A stretch of 64,000 nucleotides of DNA from Bombus terrestris. Its lineage: Eukaryota; Arthropoda; Insecta; Hymenoptera; Apidae. The position numbers and the translations under genes are program-made. Position 1 is the stretch's first letter; each line of letters starts with the position of its first letter. Under the pieces are notes generated by a model. That model was not told the origin of the DNA. It searched no databases and saw only the letters and a list, made by a program, of their open reading frames with translations. Shown one piece after another: positions 36,676 to 48,387 of this stretch. The DNA lies in assembly GCF_910591885.1 (NCBI RefSeq), contig NC_063271.1:12393001-12457000 (forward strand), in the 5' to 3' direction.

Positions 36676-39600
36676 GTAAGATCATAAACGATCTGTATTA
36701 CCAAACATTACAATAAAAAAATATTTTCTCGAGTAAAAAATATTGTTCCTTATAAAAGAAAAAAGTAAACTTGAGCGTATTATGGTATTCTAGTTACTAA
36801 GTGTAGCACTTTTTATCTGGCATGAGTTCCAATGAGTTAATCTAACGTTTTATCAATGAACATGACCAAGCAATAAAAGTTAGAAACGAAATAAACGGAG
36901 CAGTTGCTCAAAAATATTGTGCGATTTCGTTACTTTGTGTGTACTTGTTTTTGCTAAATCACATTATATAATGCTTAGCGGTTCCTATAATAGCCATAAA
37001 TTGTCACAATTGCATGCCACTTCCTGATAGTCCACCCCGCTTGTTTTATGACCCAGATATATAACTCCCCGAAGGATGTTTAATTAAGTACTGTCGTATT
37101 ACAGGAATTTTTCTTTTTTTATTTTCTATCTTTCTTTTTTCCTCTTATAACAGAAATCTTTCTTTTTGTAACGTAAAAATTGAATGATAACGGCGACATA
37201 AAGATTAAATAAAGATTAAATAGAAACCGACATAAAGATTAAATAGATATTTTATAAATATTGTCACTGATAATTTTTGTAGATTTTTATTGTGTAGGTA
37301 GTTAGATATGCGATATTGATTATCACGATACTTATTGAATTTTTTATAGTTTTCCAGATAGTAAATACATACTACTATATCGTAAAATAATATGGAATTC
37401 TTAATGTCGTAATAGAATGAACGTATATAAATCAACGTATTTATTGAGTATTCTATACTTCTTATAGTTTAAAAGTATATTTTAAATATTGAATAATAAA
37501 TTTTATTCTTTAAAAATTTTAAACTTCATTTGTAGCAAAATTTCTTTTATCATCATCAAAAAATTTAATAATCTATGATGACATACGGAAGACAATAGTA
37601 CTACTAAATTATTTCGCTTGTAAATATATGCATGTAGATACGTATATCTATTAACCTTTATGTCATTTAAGTAATATTCAACTAAAAGTTTACATTTTAT
37701 CTTTTTACTAATAATAATTATCATCAATAATTGTAAAAGACTTTAACTTGTGATAGTTATTTGTCATTTAAATCATAAAATTTACTTAAAACTTTACTCG
37801 ATCTTTTTATTTTGGATGATTAGAAAAACGTAGAATGAATGTTGTCAGTAATCGTAAAGATGTTGAAATAGCAATGATTATTTGCCTTACTTGTTAACGT
37901 TTTGAAATTGTGTATGGCACATGCTACATGTAGAATGGAACAATTCTGTGCCAGTGGCGTGAAACGCGCAAACTCGGATTGATTTTCTCCGGTCAGCTGG
38001 TGTTGTTCATCTTCCGACGATACGGTTAATTTTACGTACGATTATCGATGGATAAATTTCTTTGGTAACATGAACGATATGCATCAAGAATCCTCGATAA
38101 AACGAGACGGAGGTCCGTGTGAGAAAAGTTGAATGTGAATGGTGATCAAAAATCGTCTGTTTTTGACAGTAAGTGTCAAATAATGCGCTAAACGACAGAA
38201 ACTAGATATACGTGAGTGGTAGGTGGTTGTAGCCTCGAAACGCGACGTGTTTACTCGAATCGTCCAAAGGTGGCGACAGTTGTTTGATGTTTTGGTAACG
38301 GTTATTGTCGATATTGGTCGATAACAAGATCGTTAACCATTACATTTTATGATTCCTCTTTGTAGCAGCGAAAAAATATGACTTCCTCACCTTCGTCCAG
38401 TACCAGTTCCGCATACGCTAGTACTGACGATGTTCGTCAGTACTACAGTAACGATAAACGAAATTTCGTTGGTTCGGACGATGTCGGAACAACTCGGCTA
38501 TTGCGTTCATATTCACCTCGTCGTAGCAAAGCGGGAAGATTCTTCGCGACACTGCGAATCGACAAGTGAGTTTTGCGCAGGTCTTGTGCATTCAAACAAA
38601 AGAATTGCGTGTCACAATTTGTTTAAAATTAAGCCTAATATTTTTCGTTTCTGTTTTATATAAATTTTGCAAAAGGTAGGTGAACTAGGTATTAAGTAGT
38701 TTATGCAGATGAGCATGGAATATGTATACATACTTATTTGAAAAATCTGTAACTGTTAATTTTTAAATCAACCTGTTAACCGAGTCATCCCTTCACCAAC
38801 AAGTTTTTATTGTAGGCCAAAAATAATAAAGAACTATAAAATTAAAAGATAATGAAGAAGAATCAATTTCAATTAGTTTAATTTTGGTCTTTGCAAATAA
38901 ATATCTGTTAATCTTTGTAAATATAATGTACGCGTAAAAATCAAGTGATACATTTAAAAAATAGAGGATCTATGAGTAATAAAGTTATATCCAAGAAATA
39001 ATAGGTCCGAATGACGAGATAATTTGTCTTTTCTAAATAACAGGTTAAAATATTCTATATGTACATGTAGATTTCTAGATTAGCAACAGAGAGCACTCTA
39101 CATATAACCTTCGTAATGAATCTGCTTTCACTATGCTGATTCATTTATAGATACCTTTAATCGATATCCTATATATTCATGCTATAAATAATATGTGTGT
39201 CATACATTACTGCAAAAATTGTAGTATATTTCATATTATGCATAAATAATTCACAGAAATTGCTTGCGTTACAGAATTTTTTAAAAGAAACAATCTACCA
39301 ATTTACAATTCACCTATTGACAGCCACTTACAGTCACCGATTATTTTGTGCTACCGGCAACTAAAATGCAAAGAAGCAGCATAAAAAGTTATAGAATACC
39401 TTGACATTTTGTATTATAAATTTTCTATAAAATTTATAAATATAAATGAAAATAAAAAATTATTTTAACACCTATCTTTAAAATAATTAAAATCGATTTT
39501 AATTTTTGTATTTAATTAAAATTAAAAGTTTTAAACGTAGCATATTTTTTTAAATTTCTCTTTATAAAATTGTTAATAGCTATCACGGGAAAGTATAAAT

Positions 39601-42600
39601 AATGATTAACAAAATTCAGTGAAACGTATTAAAAATTAGTAAAATTGATAAAACTGAACATTTATAAGATTAATAAAACCACAAAAATTTATATGTATTA
39701 CATAGTAAGTATAAAATATCACGAATCGTCTAGATAATATTCTTTTAAAATAAATTTATTTAAGATTAATTAAATTGCGAAAAATATTTTTATTATTTAT
39801 TTATTCCATAAATTCATATCAAACATATGGTTTTTCCATTTCCTATGTTAAGTTCATTTGGTTATTTATTATTTTCAGATCCTATATTAATGCGAAAAAT
39901 ACTATAATAGCAGGGATAATATTAGCCACAGTAATTCTTACAATAATAGCAATCTGCAGTGTTTATGGAGCCAGTAGGGACGTAGAAATTCAAGAAAACG
40001 AAGATGTACCACCGGATCCGGAAATACTATTACCTCCGTCATGGAGCAAATTAAAAATTTTTAAACGTGGTGCCGTTTGTGCAGATGCTGCACTATGTGC
40101 TAACATTGGCAAGTATGTAAAATTATATTGCTATTATATGGGGCATTTAGAGCAAAAGTAGACTAGACCACATTTTTTCTGAATGTGAGCTTTTAAGTGA
40201 TTTATTCCAATAAACAGTATTAATCATATAAAAGTGGAAAAATTCAATTTTTTCCAAATTGAAGTCAGATAACAACGAAATCACTTATTGCACTGAATAT
40301 CTTATGTCAACATTTATTTTATATCGCGAATTACTCAGTTTGTTGAATATAAAGATTAGTTTACTTTTGCTCTCAATACTTTAAATTAAATTACTATATT
40401 TGTGGATCTTTATACACTCATGGGAAATTTTAAGGTACACAATGTAGATAGTAGACAAAGGTATATAAAATATCAAAAGTGTAATATTCATTATATCTGG
40501 TGAAAAAAATCTTCGCGTAGGTTTCATTTCTTTAGTTGTGCTCATAAAAATATAAATTTGCATAAACATCCGCAGCCTGTGCATTATGTCTTAAAATATA
40601 CGATTGAATTATTAAATAAATGTATCATGTTTCCGTAGATCAATTCTAGAAAAAAATGGCTCTGCAGTGGATGCAACCATAGCTGCAATGATTTGCAATG
40701 GTCTCGTGAATATGCAAAGTATGGGTATTGGGGGCGGATTTTTTATGACAATTTACGATAAAGCCTCCAAGCGTGCATACACGTTAACCGCAAGAGATCG
40801 TGCTCCGTTAGCTGCAAACGCTACTATGTATCAAGGGAAGCCCAAAGAGGCGACATTGTACGGTAAAGCTTCCACTTCCTATGTTTTTAATGAATAAGTA
40901 AAAAGCTATGAAATCTGTATGTTCACGAATTCCATTAGGTCCATTGACTATCGCTGTTCCTGGGGAATTGGCAGGGTATTGGGAAGTTCATCAACGTTTC
41001 GGTAAATTACCATGGGTTGACTTATTCAGGCCCTCGATCGAACTGTGCGAAGAAGGATATAATTTGACAAAAGTTCAACACGATGGATTCAGATATAATG
41101 CAAAAAATATTTTAAAGGATCGCGTATTAAAGTAATAATTCGAAAAACGTATTATAACTTTCATAATCAATTACCTATAAGCTTCAAGATAGATAGAAAA
41201 CACTAGATTTTTTCCATTTCAGGGAATTATTTGTAGATCCAAAGACGAACGACTTTTATAAACCAGGTTCAATTATTAGGCCCAAAGTATTTTGCAAAAC
41301 TTTACGAGTAATCGCAGAGAAGGGAGCCTCAGAATTGTACAATGGGACATTGGGTAAACTTTTAGTACAAGATTTACAAGAAAGAGGGGCAATAATAACA
41401 ATGAAAGATTTGAACAATTACAGGTATTTATCATTAAAGTACTTAGAAAAATACAAATTATCGACCATTGAGCTTTTAATTGAAATTATCTCTAGAGCAA
41501 CATGGGATGAACCACTTGAGTCGAGTCTCTCCAATGGAATGAAACTTTTTACAGTCGGTTTACCCGCTAGTGGAGCACTTCTCACCTACATTTTGCATAT
41601 TTTTGATAGATTTAATTTTACACCTGATAGTTTAGCTGATTTTAACAAAACCGCACTTACGTATCATCGAATGATAGAGACGTTTAAATATGCGTACGCG
41701 ATGAGAAACGATATGGCTGATAAAGAATTCGTCGATATGGAAGAAGTGAGTAAATGACGTAATTTAATGAACAATTTTCTGTTATTCCAGTAGTTTATCA
41801 GAGATCTATAGATATACTGATACTCTATCAGTCAAATTTCTTAAAAGAGATGCGCATTAGATTTAAAAACATCGTATAAAAATAACCGCATAACTTTTCA
41901 TTGTAATTCTACTTGTTTAAGTTAACAAACAACCTAATGTCGAAGACTCGCGCACAAGAAACACAAATGATGATAAATGATTATAAAACGTGGGATGACC
42001 CAGCGCATTATGGAGCGCGCATGTTGAGCAGCGCAAAGGATCAAGGAACTGCTCATGTTTCAGTATTAGCGCCAAATGGGGACGCAGTCTCAGCTACTAG
42101 TAGTATCAATTTCTAGTACGTTTATTTTTTAAACATTAATAAACTTCCAGATGGAAATTTTCATTAATTGCAAGGCTTTCTGGAGAAAAAGCTCATAAGA
42201 TACAGCAGTGAATTGAGTAATTTGAGTTGGTAGTTCTAGTTTTTCAATATTATTATGTTTGAATTAATTATGATTGATAATAGTTCTTAAATAGTTCTTA
42301 CTTTATTTTTTTAATTAATAATAATAATTCAACTATTTTACTATGTAAACAAGCTCTTTTGTAAAAGGCTCAATTATTTTTATAGTTAATACACAAACAA
42401 ATTTAATAACTAATTTTAATACCAAACTTGATATTCAACGTGTCACTTTTTAATAGATAAATTAAATAATTGCCTTTTATATCAGTTTTGGAAGCGGAGT
42501 AGCTAGCGAAAGTACTGGAATATTATTGAATAATGGGATGAATGATTTTGGTATACCGTCAGCAATTAATTACTTCGGTATTCCACCTAGTCCGAACAAT

Positions 42601-43105
42601 AATATCGCTCCTGGAAAAAGGCCTTTGTCATCTATGGTACCTTCGATCCTTGTCGATGAAAATGATGATGTAAGAATGGTCGTTGGTGCATCTGGTGGTA
42701 CTAGGATCACCACGACAGTTGCTCAGGTTAACATTTATCAATTTAATATTTTATCGGACATTTCGTAAACATCGCATAAAAATTGTGTTAACATAAAGTT
42801 AATCCAGTGAATGTGTTATTTCTCAACTTTCCTATGTTTAGATAATGGCTAAGATTATATGGATGAATCAAACAGTGAAGGAAGCAGTGGATGCTCCTAG
42901 GATACATCATCAGTTGATCCCGCCAAACGTGTCATACGAGTATGGTGTACCAAAGCAAATAATTGATGAGTTGAAAAAGATTGGCCACAAGACTGCTCGT
43001 TACAGAATTCGTGGTAGCGTAGCTTGCATCATTTACACTAAGAACAATACAGTATACGGGAATGCGGACTTCCGGAAAGAAGGAGACGTGTATGGAGTCG
43101 ATTAA
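36623..43105 (+). CDS. GGT1: Gamma-glutamyltransferase / glutathione hydrolase
   Basis: Type II membrane ecto-enzyme that cleaves the gamma-glutamyl bond of glutathione. Common exons: 39879-40112, 40639-40862, 40939-41131, 41223-41423, 41496-41745, 41922-42115, 42486-42726, 42842-43105. They are preceded by either 38378-38565 (662 aa) or 36623-36675 (617 aa). The first common exon encodes the membrane anchor (IIAGIILATVILTIIAICSV). The proenzyme cleavage site and nucleophile are in DQGTAHVSV, Thr473 of the long form, giving a 190-aa small subunit, matching human GGT1. Relative to human GGT1 the small subunit aligns without gaps over the active site: Asn493, Asp515, Ser543-Ser544 and Gly565-Gly566 are kept, but the Glu420 position is Gly512. 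The Arg of the ARDRAP motif is kept. Assignment is very secure; catalytic competence is less so because of Gly512. An AATAAA lies near 43163. Confidence 0.95.
38366..38565 (+). CDS. GGT1: Alternative first coding exon of GGT (long cytosolic tail)
   Basis: An acceptor-like TTTGTAG ends at 38365, followed by 12 bases of leader and ATG at 38378. The 62 codons plus two bases are Ser/Tyr/Arg-rich and end at GTGAGT. They join in phase 2 to 39879, extending the cytosolic tail of the type II protein. The acceptor implies a further 5'UTR exon upstream that I did not locate. Confidence 0.7.
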
Positions 43106-43238
43106 ATTCTTCCTAATTAAAATCAATGATCATTGGTGAACCTACTAATATACAGATATATAAATAAATTGCTGAACTGTTCTGGCGACTGATCGCAATA
43201 AGTGTTGTTCAAGTTCCCACGGTATTAAACTCTTCAAC

Positions 43239-43779
43239 GTTTAATCGCCAAAATATATGAAAGAGAAACTTCCCATGATAATATTTGTTATGTGATGTTT
43301 TCTCTACGCTGAATTGTGCGAAATTAAAGTTCTTCGATAATTTTGCACACATTATTTTTTAATATCATTTTCTTCTTCTTATTATTATTATTTTTTTTTA
43401 ATTACATTTCGATCTAGTTTAATCGCCAAAATATATGAAAGAGAAACTTCCCATGATAATATTTGTTATGTGATGTTTTCTCTACGCTGAATTGTGCGAA
43501 ATTAAAGTTCTTCAATAATTTTGCACACATTATTTTTTAATATCATTTTTTTCTTCTTATTATTATTTTTTTTTTTTTAATTACATTTCGATCTAGTTTA
43601 ATCGCCAAAATATATGAAAGAGAAACTTCCCATGATAATATTTGTTATGTGATGTTTTCTCTACGCTGAATTGTGCGAAATTAAAGTTCTTCAATAATTT
43701 TGCACACATTATTTTTTAATATCATTTTCTTCTTATTATTATTATTATTTTTTTTTAATTACATTTCGATCTAGTTTAA
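43239..43779. repeat. Three tandem copies of a ~178-bp unit
   Basis: The block beginning AATCGCCAAAATATATG recurs at 43243, 43421 and 43600, a period of 178-179 bases. Copies are almost identical, differing at an occasional base and in the lengths of an internal ATT microsatellite and T-run. The array begins about 135 bases after the GGT stop codon. High identity points to recent duplication. No coding frame or transposon termini are visible in the unit. Confidence 0.93.
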
Positions 43780-46558
43780 TTTATGAAATATGCTACATGA
43801 ATGTTCAAAGTATCTTTTTATATATTTAACGTAATCGCGATCTAATTGTGCTTATTGATTCAATGAATAATCACAATATAGGAAGTTTGTAGTAAACTCT
43901 TATTCTATCGAATTAGATTCTACATAGTACTATCGATCCATGCAGGAATACGGGGTGTTCTACTATTAAGCAACGACAATAAATTTAATAATTTCGTAGA
44001 CTGCGATCCTTCCCAGTTAAAAATATCACGTAGTGAAATCAACCTGAATTCAAACATACTCTTGGAAGTTATTTCAATTTTTCTTTATATTTTACATCAG
44101 TATGTGTTCTAAAATTTTCGAAAAACATCCATCCCATACATATTCCAGTCTTTGATTAATTACTTCTTGTAATATATCCGATGCATTACAATTCGTTTTA
44201 ATACATATAAGTATTTTAGAAGCGAAAGTTACATCCAATTACGTTGCTGATATATAAATAATGAGTCATTAATCTGTACATTATTACATAAATACATTTT
44301 TTATATTTACAAAATTTATAGATCATTCAGCTTACATATGTTAATTATTCTAGAAATGTTTTTGTGAAATTTATTTCATATATTGTATATTTCTGATATT
44401 GCCCGTTATAAAATTTTTGTTTAGAAAGTTTTTGTAATAAAGGATTAATTATAATATCAGTGTCTAGATATATACTTTTGTAAAAAGAATAATTATAATA
44501 ATACTGAAGTATATCTAAATTTGTTTAAAGTATTCAATAATATTATTAACTCATAGAAAGTAATTTTCAACCTAATTCGAAAATTTCTAAAAAAAATAAT
44601 AAAGATTTAAAATAATAAAAATATTTCAACTAAATAAGACGTCTGCTTTTATGCGCAGAATGAACGTATAATGTTAAATATTTATATCGTAGATGTCGTT
44701 AATCTATATGTAACGAACTCAAGACTCGGCGATGGAATAAACGACTACATACATATTTTTTTTCAATATTTCTAGCTGTGTACTGAAGTAACAAGTTCAG
44801 ATCGATTAACGGGATTTCATACGTATGCGACATCCTTTCAATGGACTATATTTTCACGAAGTCGATAGTTTCTGGTAGCTTCGATTGATCTTTTATTTAA
44901 CATACTGCGAGCAAAATGTGGATGCAATAGAAAACATTCGTATTTCCTTTTATCGTTACAAATTAACATAAAAGTTGAATTTACTTCAAATATTTTACTT
45001 CAAAGCGATGGTTGAATCATTTTTTTATTGACAACTTTGAAAGACACACTATATTTCTGAGTTGAATCATAATAATAATCGTCATAATAATCGTCGATAA
45101 GGTGAAACAAAGTTTAAAAGCCATTGTAAATCCTACTGTATGAATTTATAAAATTCCTCTGACTCCATGATCCTTATCTTTTTCCTTGTTTTTTTTAGAA
45201 AAACAGAATGCCTCTTATGTACTTCAATATAATGAATATTCTTTTTTAACAAAAAGGAATTAATTTGTAGTGCATGATAAGTAATTAAGATTAGAAGAAA
45301 TGTGTTTCATGACAATCGTAAATAAATACAGATGTGTAAATATATGTAATTGCGTTGCGAGACACGTGTGTTGAAAATGCGGGACGTAGATACATGCACA
45401 GATACACTGTTATAAGACGTATACGTATCACATATATACATGTATATTTTTACATGTTGGGCAAAATTGGCAAGTAATAATCAAATGGGTTGATAATTCG
45501 TACGTCTATATTTGAACCTCGTTATCAATCGGATTCGAGATACATATACGTACAAGTACAGTTAACCTGAAATGTTCTCAACATAGATACTCTACTGCGT
45601 ATTTTTCACCTTATCATTTTAACTTACATCAGACTCTTACAAGGCAGCATACAAAATATACTTAATATCAACTCCTTTACCACGCCCCATGCAAACATTT
45701 TTGTATTACTCTTTTTGCTTACTTCTCTTGAGATATATCAGCGAACGATAAATACAGAATTTTGTGGAACGACATTTCGCTTACAATGGTTCAAAGACTC
45801 CTAGAAGTTAATGTAACAAGCTGCCGATTGCGCATGCGTAATAGATCAACGTGCTATTTGTTGCCAAACATAGGAAGGATTGTTTCATAACAGAGATTTG
45901 GTACAGAAATCCAGTGCTTATTAATATCTGCTACGTAAAAAAGCATTTTTTTAAAAGTAGCACATAATGTCAAATCTATTGAAACTCAGAACAATGTCTG
46001 AGAAAGTACATATAAAATTACTGTTGAATATATTATTCAGTTGCCAAGCTAAGATGATACACTATCAGGGCTGTCTATATTACACTATAAAATTACGTAT
46101 TTTAAATTTGTTTATAAATTTTTAATGAACAATGTTAGATGACATTAATTTTTGAAAGATTTGCTTCAGATTATACATATACCATGATTCGCATATATAA
46201 CGATATTCATTCTTGAAATACATACGTAAAAGACGTAAGAAATTCAAAACAATATAAAGTTGTTTGTTTAACAAATAGATAATGAAACTTTTTTTGATGA
46301 CAGCTAATTTTTTTTATTAATTTCTGCAATCAGTAATACAGAGAACATTAAGTGTTTTCTAGAAATTTCAAATTCTAATATGCATGTTTTGTTCTTGAAA
46401 TGTTACTTATACGTTTTTCAATATATTAGGAAATTTAAAATATCCTTTAAACTGGATGATAGTTGTTCTACAATACAAAATATGCAGATAAGAGAGGGAT
46501 TTATCTCATTAAAACAATTGTTATACCAGGCATTGGATATACTAGAGACATTACTGAG
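43780..46558. other. GGT-NUPR1 intergenic region
   Basis: Very AT-rich, no coding frame of note. One NRF-1-like palindrome at 45828-45842. Nothing else recognised. Confidence 0.55.
45828..45842. promoter_or_regulatory. NRF-1/Ewg-like palindrome in the GGT-NUPR1 intergenic region
   Basis: TTGCGCATGCGTAA contains TGCGCATGCG, one base short of the full 12-base NRF-1 palindrome. No start codon or exon adjoins it, so its role is unknown. Confidence 0.35.
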
Positions 46559-46576
46559 TACTGCGCCTGCGCAGTA
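46559..46576. promoter_or_regulatory. Perfect 18-bp palindrome, NRF-1/Ewg-like, upstream of NUPR1-like gene
   Basis: TACTGCGC-CT-GCGCAGTA is a perfect inverted repeat with a 2-base centre. Its core TGCGCCTGCGCA differs by one base from the classical NRF-1 palindrome TGCGCATGCGCA. It lies about 15 bases before a TATA-like CTATATAA (near 46590) and about 140 bases before the start codon at 46715, where a promoter would be expected. Confidence 0.5.
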
Positions 46577-46714
46577 ATTCTTGTGTAGCCTATATAACTA
46601 AGTAAACTGCGTCCAAATAATTCAAAGTAAACCTGCAAGAGGTACAGGAAGAGAGATTTTTTGACTGCGTTTACGCTATTGTTATTTTTCTAAAGCATTT
46701 GGAAACCAAGAACT

Positions 46715-46924
46715 ATGTCTGACTACTACGTTGACGAATACGAACACTTCAACTACGATTACGACAAGCATATTTTTACCGGTCACAGTGGAAAACAGCG
46801 AAGCAAACGCGAGGCTCTTGCACATACAAATCATTTCGATCCGTGCGGCCATTCCAGAAAGATTCTCACCAAATTGATGAATTCTGAACACAACAAACGG
46901 AATGTTGGAAAGACCAAAGCATAA
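46715..46924 (+). CDS. NUPR1: NUPR1/p8-like stress-responsive nuclear protein
   Basis: 69-aa single-exon reading frame. The N-terminal third is acidic and Tyr-rich. The C-terminal half carries the family signature: basic GKQRSKREA, then HTNHFDPCGHSRKI, then LTKLMNSEHNKR, which parallels human NUPR1 (TKREAAANTN, GGHERKLVTKLQNSERKKR). The family is small, basic and largely disordered, and acts in the nucleus in stress-responsive transcription. The basic run fits a bipartite nuclear-localisation signal. The mature mRNA probably has a 3'UTR intron: donor near 46928 just after the stop, acceptor TTTCAG ending at 47430, and AATAAA at 47513. The junction is too close to the stop codon to trigger decay by the usual 50-nt rule. 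Convergent with the MDC1-like gene. Confidence 0.85.
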   Translation: MSDYYVDEYEHFNYDYDKHIFTGHSGKQRSKREALAHTNHFDPCGHSRKILTKLMNSEHNKRNVGKTKA

Positions 46925-47430
46925 AGAGTAAGTAAAAATTTTTCACTTAATTATGACATAATTTATAATATCATATATTTGTTTGATTATGTTATTGATT
47001 CGAGTGCTGCCGGAATGGTCCGCAACCTTGGCCCAGTTTTTGTGTTTATACATACTCTTGTTTCTTTACCTTCGTGCAATTTTAAGTCGCAAAAGCGCAT
47101 ATTTTTTGGTCCAATTAAAACTCGGTGAAAGTTAAAATTCTTTCGCGTTTCGTTGCATGTTATAATAGTTTGCAAATATTGTTGTTTTGTGATTTTGTAT
47201 CGCTGCGCAATATCTCAGAGATGACTCACTTCTTATTTAAACACATGCTTTTTGTTTTTTGTGATAATAAATACGTATATGAATGAAGAATGTACGTATA
47301 AGGATATAAAGTACATATTTTTTCTTAAAGCCTTGAAGAATAGTTTTTATTTGTAAATATTTCTTTAGTATTAAAATAATTTTTTAGTAATCATTCATAT
47401 TTTTAATAATTTAATTATTATTTATTTCAG

Positions 47431-47540
47431 AGACTCAGGGTTGCTGTCCAATTTTTGGAGAAAGTATTTGTCAATTCCAACAGATTGAAGTGTTTTGAAC
47501 ACCCTTGAATACAATAAACGATTCTTTCATTTCCTTTATT
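47431..47540 (+). other. NUPR1: Probable 3'UTR exon and poly(A) signal of the NUPR1-like gene
   Basis: A pyrimidine-rich acceptor (TTATTTCAG) ends at 47430 and an AATAAA lies at 47513-47518. There is no open frame of note on the plus strand. The end near 47540 is estimated from the poly(A) signal. Confidence 0.5.
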
Positions 47541-48387
47541 CTTAGTAATGCATTTAGTCACTGAACATAAATGCTCACTTAGGCTAAGATAATTAGTACT
47601 TACTACAAATATGTATTTCATAATCATTATTCTTATTCATGTTATGTTGTAACTTATAAGGTATATATGTATAACTATCTTCTAGACTACTCGATCCAGA
47701 ACTACCTGAACCTGGATTTCTCTTGATAGATTAAGAAGATAAATAATATTTGTATTGGATTCACACACTATACAAATTTTTTAGGTACAGTGCATCTAGT
47801 TATAAATGTTTCATTTCATTGGTATTGAAACACAGTTGCTCAATTTAGAAATTAGAAATTTATTTTACTATGCGAAAACATTTTATTCAATGTGAATATG
47901 GAAGAAATTTTCATTTGCATTTGTTTTCTAAGATATTGTAAGTTAAATTTTTGTTATATTCGAAAGAGCAATTTTGAGTTCACTAGGAAGTTGAAGTATT
48001 AGATAAAAAAGGTGACTGTACAATTTTGGTGAATAATAAAATTTATATTTATTGAAAAGAAACATTTTAGTATTAATTCAAATCTATGACCTATACCCAT
48101 ACTAAACATTAACATAAACATTGCAAATAGGTGTCAAATGTACATTATGTTTTGTATTAACGATTTGAAAGATGGATGTAAAGAAAATTTCCTTTTTTAT
48201 ATGTATATCAATTATTAATATGTATATATCTATATATGTATTATACAATTAACCATGTACGAATCACACAATATAATATATTTTTTATTTTGTACAAATG
48301 CACTTTTTGTAAAAATATTTGAGAAATATATTAATAACTTCCACACTATTTTTCAATACAAGTATTCTTGTTTCATTGAGAAATGAA
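47541..48387. other. Space between convergent NUPR1-like and MDC1-like genes
   Basis: About 0.85 kb of AT-rich sequence, including the MDC1-like 3'UTR with AATAAA on the minus strand at 48289-48284 and a second at 48053-48048. No gene. Confidence 0.55.
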
